From assembly GCA_900550165.1 (NCBI GenBank), contig URQY01000004.1:21012-85011 (forward strand): a DNA stretch of 64,000 bases, read 5' to 3'. Shown here one piece after another: positions 16,414-25,778 of the stretch. The notes below the pieces were generated by a model. The model saw nothing but the letters and a program-made list of their open reading frames with translations. It had not been told where the DNA came from and ran no database searches. This DNA comes from an uncultured Eubacteriales bacterium. Its GTDB lineage: Bacteria; Bacillota; Clostridia; Oscillospirales; Oscillospiraceae. Within the stretch, counting starts at the first letter, position 1; the number at the start of each line of letters is the position of its first letter. The position numbers and the translations under genes were made by a program.

Positions 16414-18714
16414 ATGACAGCACAGGATAAAGCATTAAAAGAGAATACCGCTTCGGCTCCCCTCCAGATCGTCGCGCCCGGCACCTGCGTGGAGACCGGC
16501 GAGCAGGCGGCGCTCGTGCTCGGCATGTACGACCACCTTGTCGAGATGATCCACCAGTACAACCCGAGCGCAGACTTTGCCCAGATCGACAAGGCCTTCC
16601 GCTATGCCGACACGCACCACAACGGTCAGCTCAGAAAGGACGGCTCGCCGTTTATCACGCACCCGCTCGCCGTCGCGCAGATCATCGCCGAGGAGCTGCG
16701 GCTCGACTCAGAGTCCATCGAGGCCGCCCTCATGCACGACTGCATCGAGGACACCTCCGCCACGTATGCCGAGATCGCCAAGGAGTTCTCCCCCGCGGTC
16801 GCGGATCTGGTCGAGGGCGTCTCCAAGCTGACGCGCGTGCAGTACGCCAGCAAGGAAGAAGAGCAGATGGAGAACCTGCGCAAGATGCTCATGGCGATGG
16901 CCAAGGACATCCGCGTCATTCTCATCAAATTGGCCGACCGGACGCACAACATGCGCACCATGGAGTACCAGACGGCGGAAAAGCAGCGGCAGAAGTCGCT
17001 TGAAACGATGGAAATTTACGCGCCCATCGCCCACCGCCTCGGTATGCAGCGCATCAAGTGGGAGCTTGAGGATTTGTCCCTCAAGTATTTGGATCCCGTC
17101 GGCTACGACGAGATCACCCGCTCGCTCGCGGCCAAGGAGGCCGAGCACGAGGCCTTTATGGAGCGCGTGCAGGCGCAGATCGAAGAGCGCCTGAAGGACC
17201 AGCACGTCCCGTATCTCAAGGTCTACGGCCGCATGAAGCATCCCTACAGCATCTACCGCAAGATGTACGCGCAGAATAAGACGATGGACGAGGTGCTCGA
17301 CCTCTTCGCGTTCCGCGTCATCGTCGACACCGTGGCCGACTGCTACAACGTGCTCGGCATCATCCACGACCTTTACCGTCCCATTCTGGGTCGTTTCAAG
17401 GACTATATCGGCACACCCAAGCCGAACATGTACCAGTCGCTCCACACCACCGTCATCGGTGCGGACGGCATCCCGTTCGAGGTCCAAATTCGCACCGAAG
17501 AGATGCACGAGATCGCCGAATACGGCGTTGCCGCGCACTGGAAGTACAAGCAGGGCATCAACGGCAGCGCGGGCGAGCACAACTACGAATGGGTGCGTCG
17601 CCTTCTCGAAAATCAGGAGAACACCGACGCCGAGGAATTCGTCCACACGCTCAAGGTCGACATGTTCGCCGACGAGGTCTTCGTCTTCTCTCCGCGCGGC
17701 GACGTGACGAACCTCCCCGCCGGCGCGACGCCCATCGACTTTGCCTACTCCATCCACTCGGCCATCGGCAACCGCATGACGGGCGCGAAGGTCAACGGGC
17801 GCATCGCCCCGCTCGACTATCAGCTCAAAAACGGCGATATCGTCGAGATCCTGACCTCCAAGAGCGCGCACGGTCCCAGCCGCGACTGGCTGAAGATTGC
17901 CAAATCCAGCGAGGCGCGCAGCAAGATCCGCCAGTGGTTCAAAAAGGAGCGCCGCGAGGAAAATATCATCAACGGCCGTATGTCCTTTGAAGCCGAGCTC
18001 AAGCACCTCGGCATCCCGATGAGCGATGTGCTCGGCAGCGACCTGGAAACGGCGCTGCTCAAAAAGACCTCGTTCGGCTCGATGGACGAGATGTACGCCG
18101 CCATCGGCTACGGCGGCTTCTCCGCGCAGAAGGCCGTCAACCGCATCCACGACGAGATCGTCAAGCTGGAAAAGCAGCGCAAGGAAGAGCGCGCCGCCAC
18201 GGTGCCCGTGGACAGCTCCGGCGCGACGCGCCCGGCCATCCCCAAGCGCACGAAGAGCGAGCAGGGCATCGTGGTCGAAGGACTTTCGAACTGCCTTGTC
18301 AAATTCTCCAAGTGCTGCACGCCCGTCCCCGGCGATGAGATCGTCGGCTTCATCACGCGCGGCTACGGCGTGTCCGTCCACCGCTGTGACTGTCCCAACG
18401 CCGCCCCCGAGCGCAGAAAGCCCGAAGAGCGCGGCCGCTGGATCAAGGTCAGCTGGGGCACGGATGTCAAGGAGTCCTATCAGACCGCGCTCGACATTTA
18501 CGCCAAGGACCGCCTCGACCTCGTGCTCGACGTTTCCGCCGCGCTCTCGTCCTCGCAGACGCGCGTGGCGTCCATCAACGCGACCACGACTGCCGACGGC
18601 TTTGCCGTCATCCACCTCAATATTTTCATTTCCGACGCGCAGCATCTTGCCGCCGTCATGCGCCGCCTGCATCAGATCAGCGGCGTGATGAAGGTGGACC
18701 GACCCGCGGGTTGA
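16414..18714 (+). CDS. relA: Bifunctional (p)ppGpp synthetase/hydrolase (RelA/SpoT family)
   Basis: Makes and degrades the stringent-response alarmone. Domains in order: HD hydrolase (about 60-200, with ALMHDCIEDT), nucleotidyltransferase synthetase (about 250-370, with YGRMKHPYSIYRKM and DLFAFRVIV), TGS (about 405-465), helical and zinc-finger-like part, and C-terminal ACT (about 680-766). The HD motif is intact, so both activities are expected. The 766-residue length is typical of Firmicutes Rel. An about 25-residue N-terminal extension precedes the usual start region. Downstream dtd is a common neighbour of rel in Firmicutes. Confidence 0.96.
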   Translation: MTAQDKALKENTASAPLQIVAPGTCVETGEQAALVLGMYDHLVEMIHQYNPSADFAQIDKAFRYADTHHNGQLRKDGSPFITHPLAVAQIIAEELRLDSESIEAALMHDCIEDTSATYAEIAKEFSPAVADLVEGVSKLTRVQYASKEEEQMENLRKMLMAMAKDIRVILIKLADRTHNMRTMEYQTAEKQRQKSLETMEIYAPIAHRLGMQRIKWELEDLSLKYLDPVGYDEITRSLAAKEAEHEAFMERVQAQIEERLKDQHVPYLKVYGRMKHPYSIYRKMYAQNKTMDEVLDLFAFRVIVDTVADCYNVLGIIHDLYRPILGRFKDYIGTPKPNMYQSLHTTVIGADGIPFEVQIRTEEMHEIAEYGVAAHWKYKQGINGSAGEHNYEWVRRLLENQENTDAEEFVHTLKVDMFADEVFVFSPRGDVTNLPAGATPIDFAYSIHSAIGNRMTGAKVNGRIAPLDYQLKNGDIVEILTSKSAHGPSRDWLKIAKSSEARSKIRQWFKKERREENIINGRMSFEAELKHLGIPMSDVLGSDLETALLKKTSFGSMDEMYAAIGYGGFSAQKAVNRIHDEIVKLEKQRKEERAATVPVDSSGATRPAIPKRTKSEQGIVVEGLSNCLVKFSKCCTPVPGDEIVGFITRGYGVSVHRCDCPNAAPERRKPEERGRWIKVSWGTDVKESYQTALDIYAKDRLDLVLDVSAALSSSQTRVASINATTTADGFAVIHLNIFISDAQHLAAVMRRLHQISGVMKVDRPAG

Positions 18715-18774
18715 CCCGCGCGCCGCGCCCGGCGCGGAAAAAACGTCCCTTTGGGGAACAAAAAGGAGAATATC

Positions 18775-19239
18775 ATGCGAGCAGTATTGACCAAGGTAAA
18801 GCACGCCTCCGTCACGATCGACGGGACGGTGAAGGGAAAGATCGGCAGGGGCTTTTTGATCCTGCTGGGCGTCGCGCCCGACGACACGGAGGAAAAATGC
18901 CGCAAAATGGCGGACAAGCTCTGCTCGCTGCGCATTTTTGACGATGAGAACGACAAGATCAACCTCTCGCTCGACGACGTCGGCGGCGAGCTTCTCATCA
19001 TCTCGCAGTTCACGCTCTACGGCAACTGCCGCAAGGGGCGCCGTCCCGAATTTTTAAGCGCCGCGCGGCCGGAGATCGCCGTCCCGATGTACGAAAAATT
19101 TGTAGACATCTGCCGCGAGAAGGGCTACCATGTGGAGACCGGCGAGTTCGGCGCGCACATGGAGGTCGAATCCCTCAACGACGGGCCGTTCACGCTGATC
19201 GTCGATTCCGCCGATCTCGACGCGCCCAAAAAGCAATAA
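18775..19239 (+). CDS. dtd: D-aminoacyl-tRNA deacylase
   Basis: Hydrolyses D-amino acids, and glycine wrongly attached to tRNA-Ala, from tRNA. The 154-residue protein begins MRAVLTKVKHASVTIDG and carries the catalytic-site motifs LLIISQFTLYGNCRKGRRPEF (Ser-Gln containing) and the C-terminal NDGPFTLIVDS, with the Gly-Pro element in a position equivalent to the DTD cross-subunit motif. The start at ATG 18775 follows AAAAGGAG. It lies between rel and the MBL hydrolase in the same direction. Confidence 0.95.
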   Translation: MRAVLTKVKHASVTIDGTVKGKIGRGFLILLGVAPDDTEEKCRKMADKLCSLRIFDDENDKINLSLDDVGGELLIISQFTLYGNCRKGRRPEFLSAARPEIAVPMYEKFVDICREKGYHVETGEFGAHMEVESLNDGPFTLIVDSADLDAPKKQ

Positions 19240-19257
19240 GGAAAGGGGTATCTTCAC

Positions 19258-19872
19258 ATGAAAGTCATCACCACTGTCGTCGGCTCCCTGCAGACGAATT
19301 GCTACCTGCTCATCGACGAGGAGACGAAGCTCGCCGCGCTCATCGACCCGGGCGACAACGCCGACAAGCTCCTCGCCCTTATCAAGGAGGAGGGCGTCAC
19401 GCTCAAATACATTCTGCTCACCCACGGTCACCGCGACCACACGCTCGCCGTGCCCGCCGTCAAGCAGGCCATTCCCGAGGCCGAGGTCTACATTGGCGAG
19501 GCCGACGCCCACTCCACGGGCATCTATCACTATCCCCTTATCGATTTTATCCCCGACCTCAAATTCTACGGCGAGGGCGACACGCTCACGCTCGGCTCGC
19601 TCACCATCCGCGTGATGGCCACGCCCGGCCATACGCTCGGCGGCGTCACGCTGCTCGTGGGCGACGCGATGTTCTCCGGCGACACGCTCTTTGCAGGCTC
19701 CATGGGCCGCACGGACCTGCCCGGCGGCAACGGCGAGCAGATGGTCGCCTCCCTGCGCCGTCTGGGACAGATCGAGGGCGAATACACCGTTTATCCCGGC
19801 CATATGCACGCGACCATCCTCTCGCGCGAGCAGGAATACAACCCCTATATCCGCCAGGCGCTGCGCGCATAA
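19258..19872 (+). CDS. MBL-fold metallo-hydrolase (glyoxalase II-like)
   Basis: The 204-residue metallo-beta-lactamase-fold protein has the HxHxDH zinc motif in THGHRDHTL (around residue 59), then ATPGHTLGG, FSGDTLFAGSMGRTDLPGG and a C-terminal PGHMHATI motif. These match the YqgX/GloB-like group, commonly annotated as hydroxyacylglutathione hydrolase-like. The real thioester substrate is unknown in organisms that lack glutathione. It starts 18 bases after dtd and ends 12 bases before hemZ. Confidence 0.9.
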   Translation: MKVITTVVGSLQTNCYLLIDEETKLAALIDPGDNADKLLALIKEEGVTLKYILLTHGHRDHTLAVPAVKQAIPEAEVYIGEADAHSTGIYHYPLIDFIPDLKFYGEGDTLTLGSLTIRVMATPGHTLGGVTLLVGDAMFSGDTLFAGSMGRTDLPGGNGEQMVASLRRLGQIEGEYTVYPGHMHATILSREQEYNPYIRQALRA

Positions 19873-19884
19873 GGGACCGTTCAC

Positions 19885-21354
19885 ATGAAAGTACAGCTCA
19901 TTGGGCATGATGAAAAATACGCGCTGGAGCAGAGCCTGCTGACGCTCTTCCCCGGCGAAAAGCCCGTCTACGGCACGGTCGACGAGTCCGTCGACACACG
20001 CTGGGCGCGCGTAACGCTCACCGAGGACGGCGAGACCGTGCAGGTGACGACGGAGCTGGGCGTGGACGGCAAAGCCGCCGCCCACAGCTACAGCTATCCC
20101 CTCTCCGGCACGGACTACGAAAAGGAGGGCCAGCGCCGCCACGCCATCGGCATCAGCTTTTTCGGCGCGGCGAAGGACCTGCTCGGCATCTCCCCCGCGT
20201 GGGGGAGCCTGACCGGGGTGCGCCCGGCGAAGGTCGCACTGTCGCTCATCCACGAGGGCGGAAAAGCCCGCGCGGAGAAGGAATTACAGGAGCTCTACTG
20301 CGTCACACCCGCGCGCGCCCGCCTCGCCATCGAAGCGGCGGACGCCGGCATCCGCGCAGCGGCGGAGCTGGAGCCGAACGACATTTCGCTCTATGTCGGC
20401 ATCCCCTTCTGCCCGACGAGGTGCGCCTATTGCAGCTTTGTCGCGCAGAGCGTCGAAAAATCGTTCTCGCTCGTCGAGCCGTATTTAGAGGCGCTTTTCG
20501 ACGAGATCGCCGCGGCGGGGCAGCTCGTGCGCGAGCTCGGCTTAAACATCAAGTCGTTCTACATGGGCGGCGGCACGCCGACCACGCTGACGGCCGACCA
20601 GATGGACCGCCTCCTCACAAAGCTTGAGCAGAATTTCGACTTCAACGGTCTCGCCGAGCTGACGATCGAAGCGGGCCGCCCTGACACGATCGATGAAGAA
20701 AAGCTGCGCGTGCTGCGCGCGCACAACACCACGCGCGTTTCCATCAACCCCCAGACGATGGAGGACAACGTCCTCGCGGCCATCGGCCGCCGCCACACGG
20801 CGGACGACATCCGCCGCGCGATGGAGCAGGTGCGCGCCGCGGGCTTCCCGCACATCAACATGGACCTCATCGCAGGTCTGCCCGAGGACGCGCCCGAGGG
20901 CTTTGCAAGGAGTCTCGACGAGGTCATCTCGATGGGCGCGGACAACATCACTGTGCACACGCTGTCGCTCAAAAAGGGCAGCCGCATCACGCTCGAGGGA
21001 AGCCGTATCCCCGGCGCGGAGGAGGTTGCCGAAATGCTGGACTATGCCGACCCGACGCTGCGTAAGAATGGTTTTGCCCCCTATTACCTCTACCGTCAGA
21101 AGTATATGTCCGGCAGCTTTGAAAATGTGGGCTGGACGAAGCCCGGCGGCACGGGACTCTACAACATCTACATCATGGAAGAGCTGCACTCCATCCTCTC
21201 GCTCGGCGCGGGCGGCTCGACCAAGATGGTCGGCGGCGGGCAGATCCGCCGCGCGTTCAACGCAAAGTATCCACGAGAATACATCGACCGGCCGGAAAAG
21301 CGCCGCGCGAACCTGATGGACTTCGCCCGCTTTTACGCCGAACAAGGAGAATGA
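19885..21354 (+). CDS. hemZ: Coproporphyrinogen III dehydrogenase-like radical SAM protein HemZ
   Basis: Radical SAM enzyme of the anaerobic coproporphyrinogen oxidase family. The 489-residue protein has a non-radical N-terminal part (about 1-165, including WGSLTGVRPAK), then the 4Fe-4S motif CPTRCAYC (about 175) and the family GGGTPTTL and NMDLIAGLPED segments. A late AGGSTKMVGGG region is typical of HemZ. No haem pathway genes are close by. Its stop overlaps the region of the next gene's RBS. Confidence 0.9.
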   Translation: MKVQLIGHDEKYALEQSLLTLFPGEKPVYGTVDESVDTRWARVTLTEDGETVQVTTELGVDGKAAAHSYSYPLSGTDYEKEGQRRHAIGISFFGAAKDLLGISPAWGSLTGVRPAKVALSLIHEGGKARAEKELQELYCVTPARARLAIEAADAGIRAAAELEPNDISLYVGIPFCPTRCAYCSFVAQSVEKSFSLVEPYLEALFDEIAAAGQLVRELGLNIKSFYMGGGTPTTLTADQMDRLLTKLEQNFDFNGLAELTIEAGRPDTIDEEKLRVLRAHNTTRVSINPQTMEDNVLAAIGRRHTADDIRRAMEQVRAAGFPHINMDLIAGLPEDAPEGFARSLDEVISMGADNITVHTLSLKKGSRITLEGSRIPGAEEVAEMLDYADPTLRKNGFAPYYLYRQKYMSGSFENVGWTKPGGTGLYNIYIMEELHSILSLGAGGSTKMVGGGQIRRAFNAKYPREYIDRPEKRRANLMDFARFYAEQGE

Positions 21355-21356
21355 CG

Positions 21357-22220
21357 ATGAGCCAAACTGATCATTTTACCGCTGATGCGGTCAGTCCGCA
21401 CTTCACCTATGCCGATTACTGCGAGAGCGCGGACGCGATCGCCTCTCACCTCGGTTCTTTTCGTCCCGAGGTGCTGCTGGTGCTCGGCAGCGGTCTCGGC
21501 TTTCTCGGCGAGCGGGTCGAAGCGCCCGTCTTTATGAGCTACGCCGATATTCCGCACTTCCACGCCTCCACCGCGCCGGGACACGAGGGCCGCTTCGTCT
21601 TCGGAACGCTTCGCGGCAAGCGCGTCGCGGTCATGCAGGGCCGGATGCACTGTTACGAGGGCTACACCATGGAGGACGCCGCCTACGCCGTCCGCGTCAT
21701 CCGTCTGCTTGGCGCGAAGACGATGATCGTGACGAACGCCGCGGGCGCTGTGAACACGGACTATCAGGCGGGCGACCTCATGCTCATCTCCGACCACATC
21801 AAGCTCTTCGACTTCGGCCCGCTCTGGGGGCCGAACATCGAGGAATTCGGCACGCGCTTCCCCGATATGTCCAATGTCTACTCCCCGCGCCTGCGCGCCC
21901 TTGCAAAGGACGTCGCGCGCGAGCAGGGGCTTTCGCTGCAGGAGGGCGTCTATATGTACTTCCCCGGCCCGCAGTTCGAAACGCCCGCCGAGGTGCGCGC
22001 CGCGCGCATCCTGGGCGCGGACGCCGTGGGCATGTCCACCGCGCCGGAGGCCATCGCCGCCGCGCACTGCGGCTATGAGATCCTCGGCGTGACGCTCTGC
22101 GCCAATATGGCCGCGGGCGTTCTCCCCCAGCCCCTTTCGGGCGAGGAGGTCAACGAAATGGCGGAGCAGTCCGCCCCGCATTTCTCCTCTCTCATCCTCG
22201 GCTGCCTTGAGCGGCTGTAA
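21357..22220 (+). CDS. Purine-nucleoside phosphorylase
   Basis: Phosphorolyses purine nucleosides to base and ribose 1-phosphate. The 287-residue protein shows trimeric PNP motifs: VLGSGLGFLGERV near residue 42, PHFHASTAPGHEG, MQGRMHCYEGYTM, TNAAGAVNTDYQAGDLMLISDHI, and GPQFETPAEVRA-like near 205. ATG 21357 is used because AAGGAG lies seven bases upstream; the ATG at 21351 overlapping the hemZ stop is too close to that site. Operon with hemZ. Confidence 0.93.
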   Translation: MSQTDHFTADAVSPHFTYADYCESADAIASHLGSFRPEVLLVLGSGLGFLGERVEAPVFMSYADIPHFHASTAPGHEGRFVFGTLRGKRVAVMQGRMHCYEGYTMEDAAYAVRVIRLLGAKTMIVTNAAGAVNTDYQAGDLMLISDHIKLFDFGPLWGPNIEEFGTRFPDMSNVYSPRLRALAKDVAREQGLSLQEGVYMYFPGPQFETPAEVRAARILGADAVGMSTAPEAIAAAHCGYEILGVTLCANMAAGVLPQPLSGEEVNEMAEQSAPHFSSLILGCLERL

Positions 22221-22258
22221 GGCTTCGCAACTCTTTGGAACAAAAGGTCGTATTTTCT

Positions 22259-23866
22259 ATGGCTACCGAAAAAAAGCAATCCTTCCTTGGCGGCGCAGCG
22301 GTGCTGGCATTCGGCATCATGGCCGTCAAGGTCATCGGCGCGGTGTTTAAGATTCCGCTGCGCAACATTCTCGGCGAGGGCGGAAGCGCAGACTTTTCCA
22401 ACGCCTACAACATCTACGCGACAATGCTGACCATCTCGACCGCGGGTCTCCCCGTCGCGCTCTCCAAACTTGTGAGCGAGGCCTACGCGCGCGGCCGCAC
22501 GCGGCAGGCGCAGCGCACCTTCAACCTCTCTCTGACCGTTTTTCTGGTGTTGGGGCTCGTCTCGTTCTCGCTGATGTGGTGGGGCAACGACTATCTTGCC
22601 TCCCTTCTCAATAACCCCCGCGCGGCCTACGGCATCCGTGCGCTCGCGCCCGCGGTAGTGTGCGTCGGGTGTCTCTCCGCCTTCCGCGGCTACGCGCAGG
22701 GGCGCCAGTATATGACGCCCACGGCCGTCTCGCAGATCCTGGAGGCGCTGTGCAAGCTCGTCTTCGGTCTTGCGCTGTCGATGTGGCTCTTAAAGATCGG
22801 CCAGCCGGATTACATCGCCGCGGCGGGCGCCATCGGCGGCGTGACCATCGGCACCATCCTCTCGCTGGTCTACATGGCCCTCAACTACGTGCGCCACCGT
22901 CCCGCCCTGCAAAGCGGCGAGCGCTGCGCCGCGAGCCGCTCCATCGCGCGCCGCCTGCTGGCGCTGGCCATCCCTATCACCATCGCCTCGTCGATGGTGT
23001 CCATCATCACGCTGATCGACACCTCGCTCGTGCAGGGCCAGCTCCAGAACGCGCTGGGCTACACGCTGGATGAGACCCGCGCGCTCTACGGCAACTACTC
23101 CGCCTGCATGGACCTCTACAACCTGCCCTCCTCGCTGATGGTCGCGCTCACGGCCTCGGTCATCCCCGCCGTCTCCGCCTCCATCACACAGCACAACGAG
23201 CGGCAGACCGCGCGCATCGTGCGCTCGTCCTTCCGCGTGACGGCGCTGCTGGCCTTCCCGATGGGCCTTGGCCTGTGGTCGCTCAGCGGCCCCATCTTCC
23301 GCCTGTTCTACCCCCGCTACGACGGGGGGCTCGGCGGGCAGCTGCTGTCGGTGCTCGGCATCGCAAGCATCTTCGTCTGCCTGATGCTCATTACAAACTC
23401 CATTTTGCAGTCCTACGGGCGGGTGAACATCCCCATCGTCACAATGCTCATCGGCGGCGTTGTGAAGATCGTGCTCAACTACAACCTCACAGCCGTTCCG
23501 GACATCAATATCCACGGCGCGCCCATCGGCACGCTGGTGTGCTTTTCGCTCACGGCCATTCTCAACCTCATCGCCGTGTCGCGCGTGGCGTCCTTCCGCC
23601 TGAACTACCCCGGCTACTTCCTGCGCCCGCTGCTCGCCTCCCTTGTGATGGCCCTTTCCGCGCGCGGCGTGTACGCGCTCTGCGCGCACTTCCTGCTCAC
23701 CGAGGAGAGCGGCCGGATGATGATGCTTCTGTGCGTGGGCGCGGCGATCGCGGTGGCGGTCATCGTATATGCCGCGCTTGTCCTTGCCCTGCGCATCGTC
23801 ACGCGCGACGATCTTGCGCTGCTGCCCAAGGGTGAAAAGCTCGCCCGCATCCTCCGCGTACGTTAA
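22259..23866 (+). CDS. Polysaccharide/lipid flippase of the MOP superfamily (SpoVB/MurJ-like)
   Basis: A 535-residue integral membrane protein with about 14 hydrophobic helices. It has the MOP-superfamily N-terminal pattern GGAAVLAFGIMAVKVIGAVFK, IPLRNILGEGGSADFSNAYNIYA and STAGLPVALSKLVSEA, which is the start typical of SpoVB-like and Lipid II flippase-like proteins. In related bacteria these move lipid-linked sugars across the membrane during wall or cortex synthesis. Start at ATG 22259; an upstream TTG is less likely. It is followed by mazG after 56 bases, as in the Firmicutes spoVB-mazG-hup gene order. Confidence 0.88.
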   Translation: MATEKKQSFLGGAAVLAFGIMAVKVIGAVFKIPLRNILGEGGSADFSNAYNIYATMLTISTAGLPVALSKLVSEAYARGRTRQAQRTFNLSLTVFLVLGLVSFSLMWWGNDYLASLLNNPRAAYGIRALAPAVVCVGCLSAFRGYAQGRQYMTPTAVSQILEALCKLVFGLALSMWLLKIGQPDYIAAAGAIGGVTIGTILSLVYMALNYVRHRPALQSGERCAASRSIARRLLALAIPITIASSMVSIITLIDTSLVQGQLQNALGYTLDETRALYGNYSACMDLYNLPSSLMVALTASVIPAVSASITQHNERQTARIVRSSFRVTALLAFPMGLGLWSLSGPIFRLFYPRYDGGLGGQLLSVLGIASIFVCLMLITNSILQSYGRVNIPIVTMLIGGVVKIVLNYNLTAVPDINIHGAPIGTLVCFSLTAILNLIAVSRVASFRLNYPGYFLRPLLASLVMALSARGVYALCAHFLLTEESGRMMMLLCVGAAIAVAVIVYAALVLALRIVTRDDLALLPKGEKLARILRVR

Positions 23867-23922
23867 AAACCCCTGAAAAATCAGGGAAATTCCGAGAAAC
23901 TCCTTGCAATGAGAGGGAATGT

Positions 23923-24714
23923 ATGGTAAATTATCCTGAGAAAGAAACCTACACCTACGAGGACCTTGTTCACATCCTGCGCATTCTGCGCGCACCGGGC
24001 GGCTGCCCGTGGGACCGTGAGCAGACGCATGAAAGCAACCGCCGCAACTTTCTGGAGGAGGCCTACGAAGCCGCCGAAGCCTTCGATCTTGACGATCCGG
24101 AGCTGATGAAGGAAGAGCTCGGCGACGTGCTGATGCAGGTCCTCTTCAACATCCACATGGAAGAGGACGCCGGACGCTTTACGACAGACGACGTGACCGA
24201 CCATGTGGTGCGCAAGCTCATCTTCCGCCACCCGCACGTGTTTTCCAACACGCAGGCGGACAACAGCGAGCAGGTGCTCGTCAACTGGGACAAGCTCAAG
24301 CGGCAGGAAAAGGGGCAGCGCACCACGGCCGACGCGATGGATTCCGTCGCCCGCTCTCTCCCCGCCCTCTGGCGGGCGGACAAGCTCCAGAGCAAGGCGG
24401 CCAAGGCAGGCTTCGAGTTCGCCGACGTATCCGGTGCGCTCGACAAGCTCGACGAGGAAACGCGCGAGCTGCGCGCCGCCGTCGAGACCGGCACGAATTT
24501 TGAAGAAGAGCTCGGCGACGTGCTCTTTGCCGCCGTCAAGGTCGGCCGCTTCTGCGGCGTCGACCCCGAGGCCGCGCTCACGAAGACCTGTGAAAAATTC
24601 ATCACCCGCTTCCGCAGGGTGGAGGAAGCTGTCACCGCGCGCGGACAGGAGATGGACGAAGTCCCGCTCGACGAGCTGACGGCGCTGTGGAACGCCGCCA
24701 AACGACCCCAATGA
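23923..24714 (+). CDS. mazG: Nucleoside triphosphate pyrophosphohydrolase MazG
   Basis: Cleaves (d)NTPs to NMP and pyrophosphate, limiting damaged nucleotides. The 263-residue protein has two MazG domains: the N-terminal RAPGGCPWDREQTHESN with EEAYEAAEAF and EELGDVLMQVLFN, and the C-terminal KLDEETRELRAA with EEELGDVLFAAVKVGRF. The Glu-rich motifs hold the metal ions. The gene order flippase-mazG-HU-rqcP-yabP-yabQ-divIC matches the B. subtilis spoVB/yabN to divIC region; the SAM methyltransferase domain of YabN is absent here. Confidence 0.94.
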   Translation: MVNYPEKETYTYEDLVHILRILRAPGGCPWDREQTHESNRRNFLEEAYEAAEAFDLDDPELMKEELGDVLMQVLFNIHMEEDAGRFTTDDVTDHVVRKLIFRHPHVFSNTQADNSEQVLVNWDKLKRQEKGQRTTADAMDSVARSLPALWRADKLQSKAAKAGFEFADVSGALDKLDEETRELRAAVETGTNFEEELGDVLFAAVKVGRFCGVDPEAALTKTCEKFITRFRRVEEAVTARGQEMDEVPLDELTALWNAAKRPQ

Positions 24715-24790
24715 TCAAGGGCGTCAGCCGCCTTTTGTCATATATCCCCGGAAGACCCCATTCCGGATCAACAATCAGGAGGATCAAACG

Positions 24791-25066
24791 ATGAACAAGA
24801 CTGAACTCATTGCTGCCGTTGCAGAAAAAGCAAGCATTTCCAAGAAGGAGTCCGAGGTCGTTATCAACGCTGCCCTCGATACCATTATCGACTCCCTGAA
24901 GAACGACGAAAAGGTCCAGCTCGTCGGCTTCGGTTCTTTCGAGACCAAGCATCGCGCAGAGCGCACCGGCCGCAACCCCAAGACCAAGGAGAGCATCACC
25001 ATCGCCGCCTCCAAGGTCCCGACCTTCAAGGCTGGCAAGGCCTTCAAGGACGCTGTTGCGGAGTAA
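24791..25066 (+). CDS. hup: Nucleoid protein HU
   Basis: Small histone-like DNA-binding protein, 91 residues. It begins MNKTELIAAVAEKASISKKE and has the DNA-binding arm region GFGSFETKHRAERTGRNPKTKE with the conserved Arg/Pro residues. The RBS is AGGAGG nine bases upstream of ATG 24791. It is likely abundant and separately transcribed; a GC-rich hairpin follows it. Confidence 0.96.
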   Translation: MNKTELIAAVAEKASISKKESEVVINAALDTIIDSLKNDEKVQLVGFGSFETKHRAERTGRNPKTKESITIAASKVPTFKAGKAFKDAVAE

Positions 25067-25099
25067 GCTCCCCAAGCGGACAAGCCTTTTTTAGCATAG

Positions 25100-25132
25100 G
25101 CGGCGGCGCGATGCGCCGCCGCTTCCTTCTTT
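25100..25132 (+). terminator. Probable terminator after the HU gene
   Basis: GCGGCGGCGC and GCGCCGCCGC pair around GAT, followed by a pyrimidine-rich run (TTCCTTCTTT). Confidence 0.55.
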
Positions 25133-25152
25133 GCAGAGAAAGGAGACAACCC

Positions 25153-25404
25153 ATGCGGCTTGACAAATATCTGAAGGTCTCACGCCTGATCAAGCGCCGC
25201 ACCGTGGCTAACGAGGCCTGCGACGGCGGCCGCGTGACGGTCAACGGCAAGGTCGCCCGCGCGTCGTACGACGTAAAGGTCGGCGACGTGATCGCGCTGC
25301 ACTTCGGCGAGCGCACACTCGCCGTCGAGGTGCTGAACGTATCCGAGACCGCCGGCAAGAGCGAGGCCTCGCTTCTCTACCGCGAGGTGAGCGCGCAGGA
25401 CTGA
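25153..25404 (+). CDS. rqcP: S4-domain RNA-binding protein (RqcP/Hsp15-like)
   Basis: An 83-residue S4-fold protein starting MRLDKYLKVSRLIKRRTVANEAC, with the GRVTVNGKVARASYDVKVGD motif. In Firmicutes this family (RqcP, formerly YabO) helps RqcH add alanine tails during ribosome-associated quality control. The start is ATG 25153 with AAAGGAGA upstream; an in-frame extension is unsupported. Its place between HU and yabP matches B. subtilis. Confidence 0.88.
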   Translation: MRLDKYLKVSRLIKRRTVANEACDGGRVTVNGKVARASYDVKVGDVIALHFGERTLAVEVLNVSETAGKSEASLLYREVSAQD

Positions 25405-25419
25405 GGCGTACTATTCCGG

Positions 25420-25463
25420 ACGCGCCCTTCATACACTGTGGTATGGAGGGCGCGTCTTTTTTT
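25420..25463 (+). terminator. Intrinsic terminator between rqcP and yabP
   Basis: A 15-bp stem (25420-25434 with 25441-25455, one G-T pair) is followed by C then seven Ts. It stands about 30 bases before the yabP start. Confidence 0.8.
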
Positions 25464-25493
25464 GCGCCCCAAAGCGAAAGGACGGGTTTGGCT

Positions 25494-25775
25494 ATGACAT
25501 ATGATCTTTCCCCCGCTTCTCCCCAGCGCATCGAGCTGAGCGGCCGCGAGCACCTGAGCGTCTCGGGCGTGGAGGACGTTGACCGCTTTGACGAAAATGA
25601 GATCGTGATGAACACGAACGAAGGCGTGCTCGTCGTCACGGGCGAAAATCTCCACATCGGCAAGCTCAGTCTCGACGGCGGTGAGCTGCACGTGGACGGG
25701 CGCATCGACGCGATCTCCTTTGAGGACGCGCCCGCGTCACGCGGTGGCTTTCTCTCGCGTCTGCTCGGGGGCTGA
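25494..25775 (+). CDS. yabP: Sporulation protein YabP
   Basis: A 93-residue YabP/YqfC-family protein. It has the family core RIELSGREHLSVSGVEDVDRFDE, VMNTNEGVLVVTGENLHIGKLSLDGGELHVDGRIDAI, here seen as beta-rich repeats from about residue 10 to 75. YabP is made in the mother cell under sigma-E in B. subtilis. Start at ATG 25494; an AAAGGA lies about 11 bases upstream. It ends three bases before yabQ. Confidence 0.9.
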   Translation: MTYDLSPASPQRIELSGREHLSVSGVEDVDRFDENEIVMNTNEGVLVVTGENLHIGKLSLDGGELHVDGRIDAISFEDAPASRGGFLSRLLGG

Positions 25776-25778
25776 GAG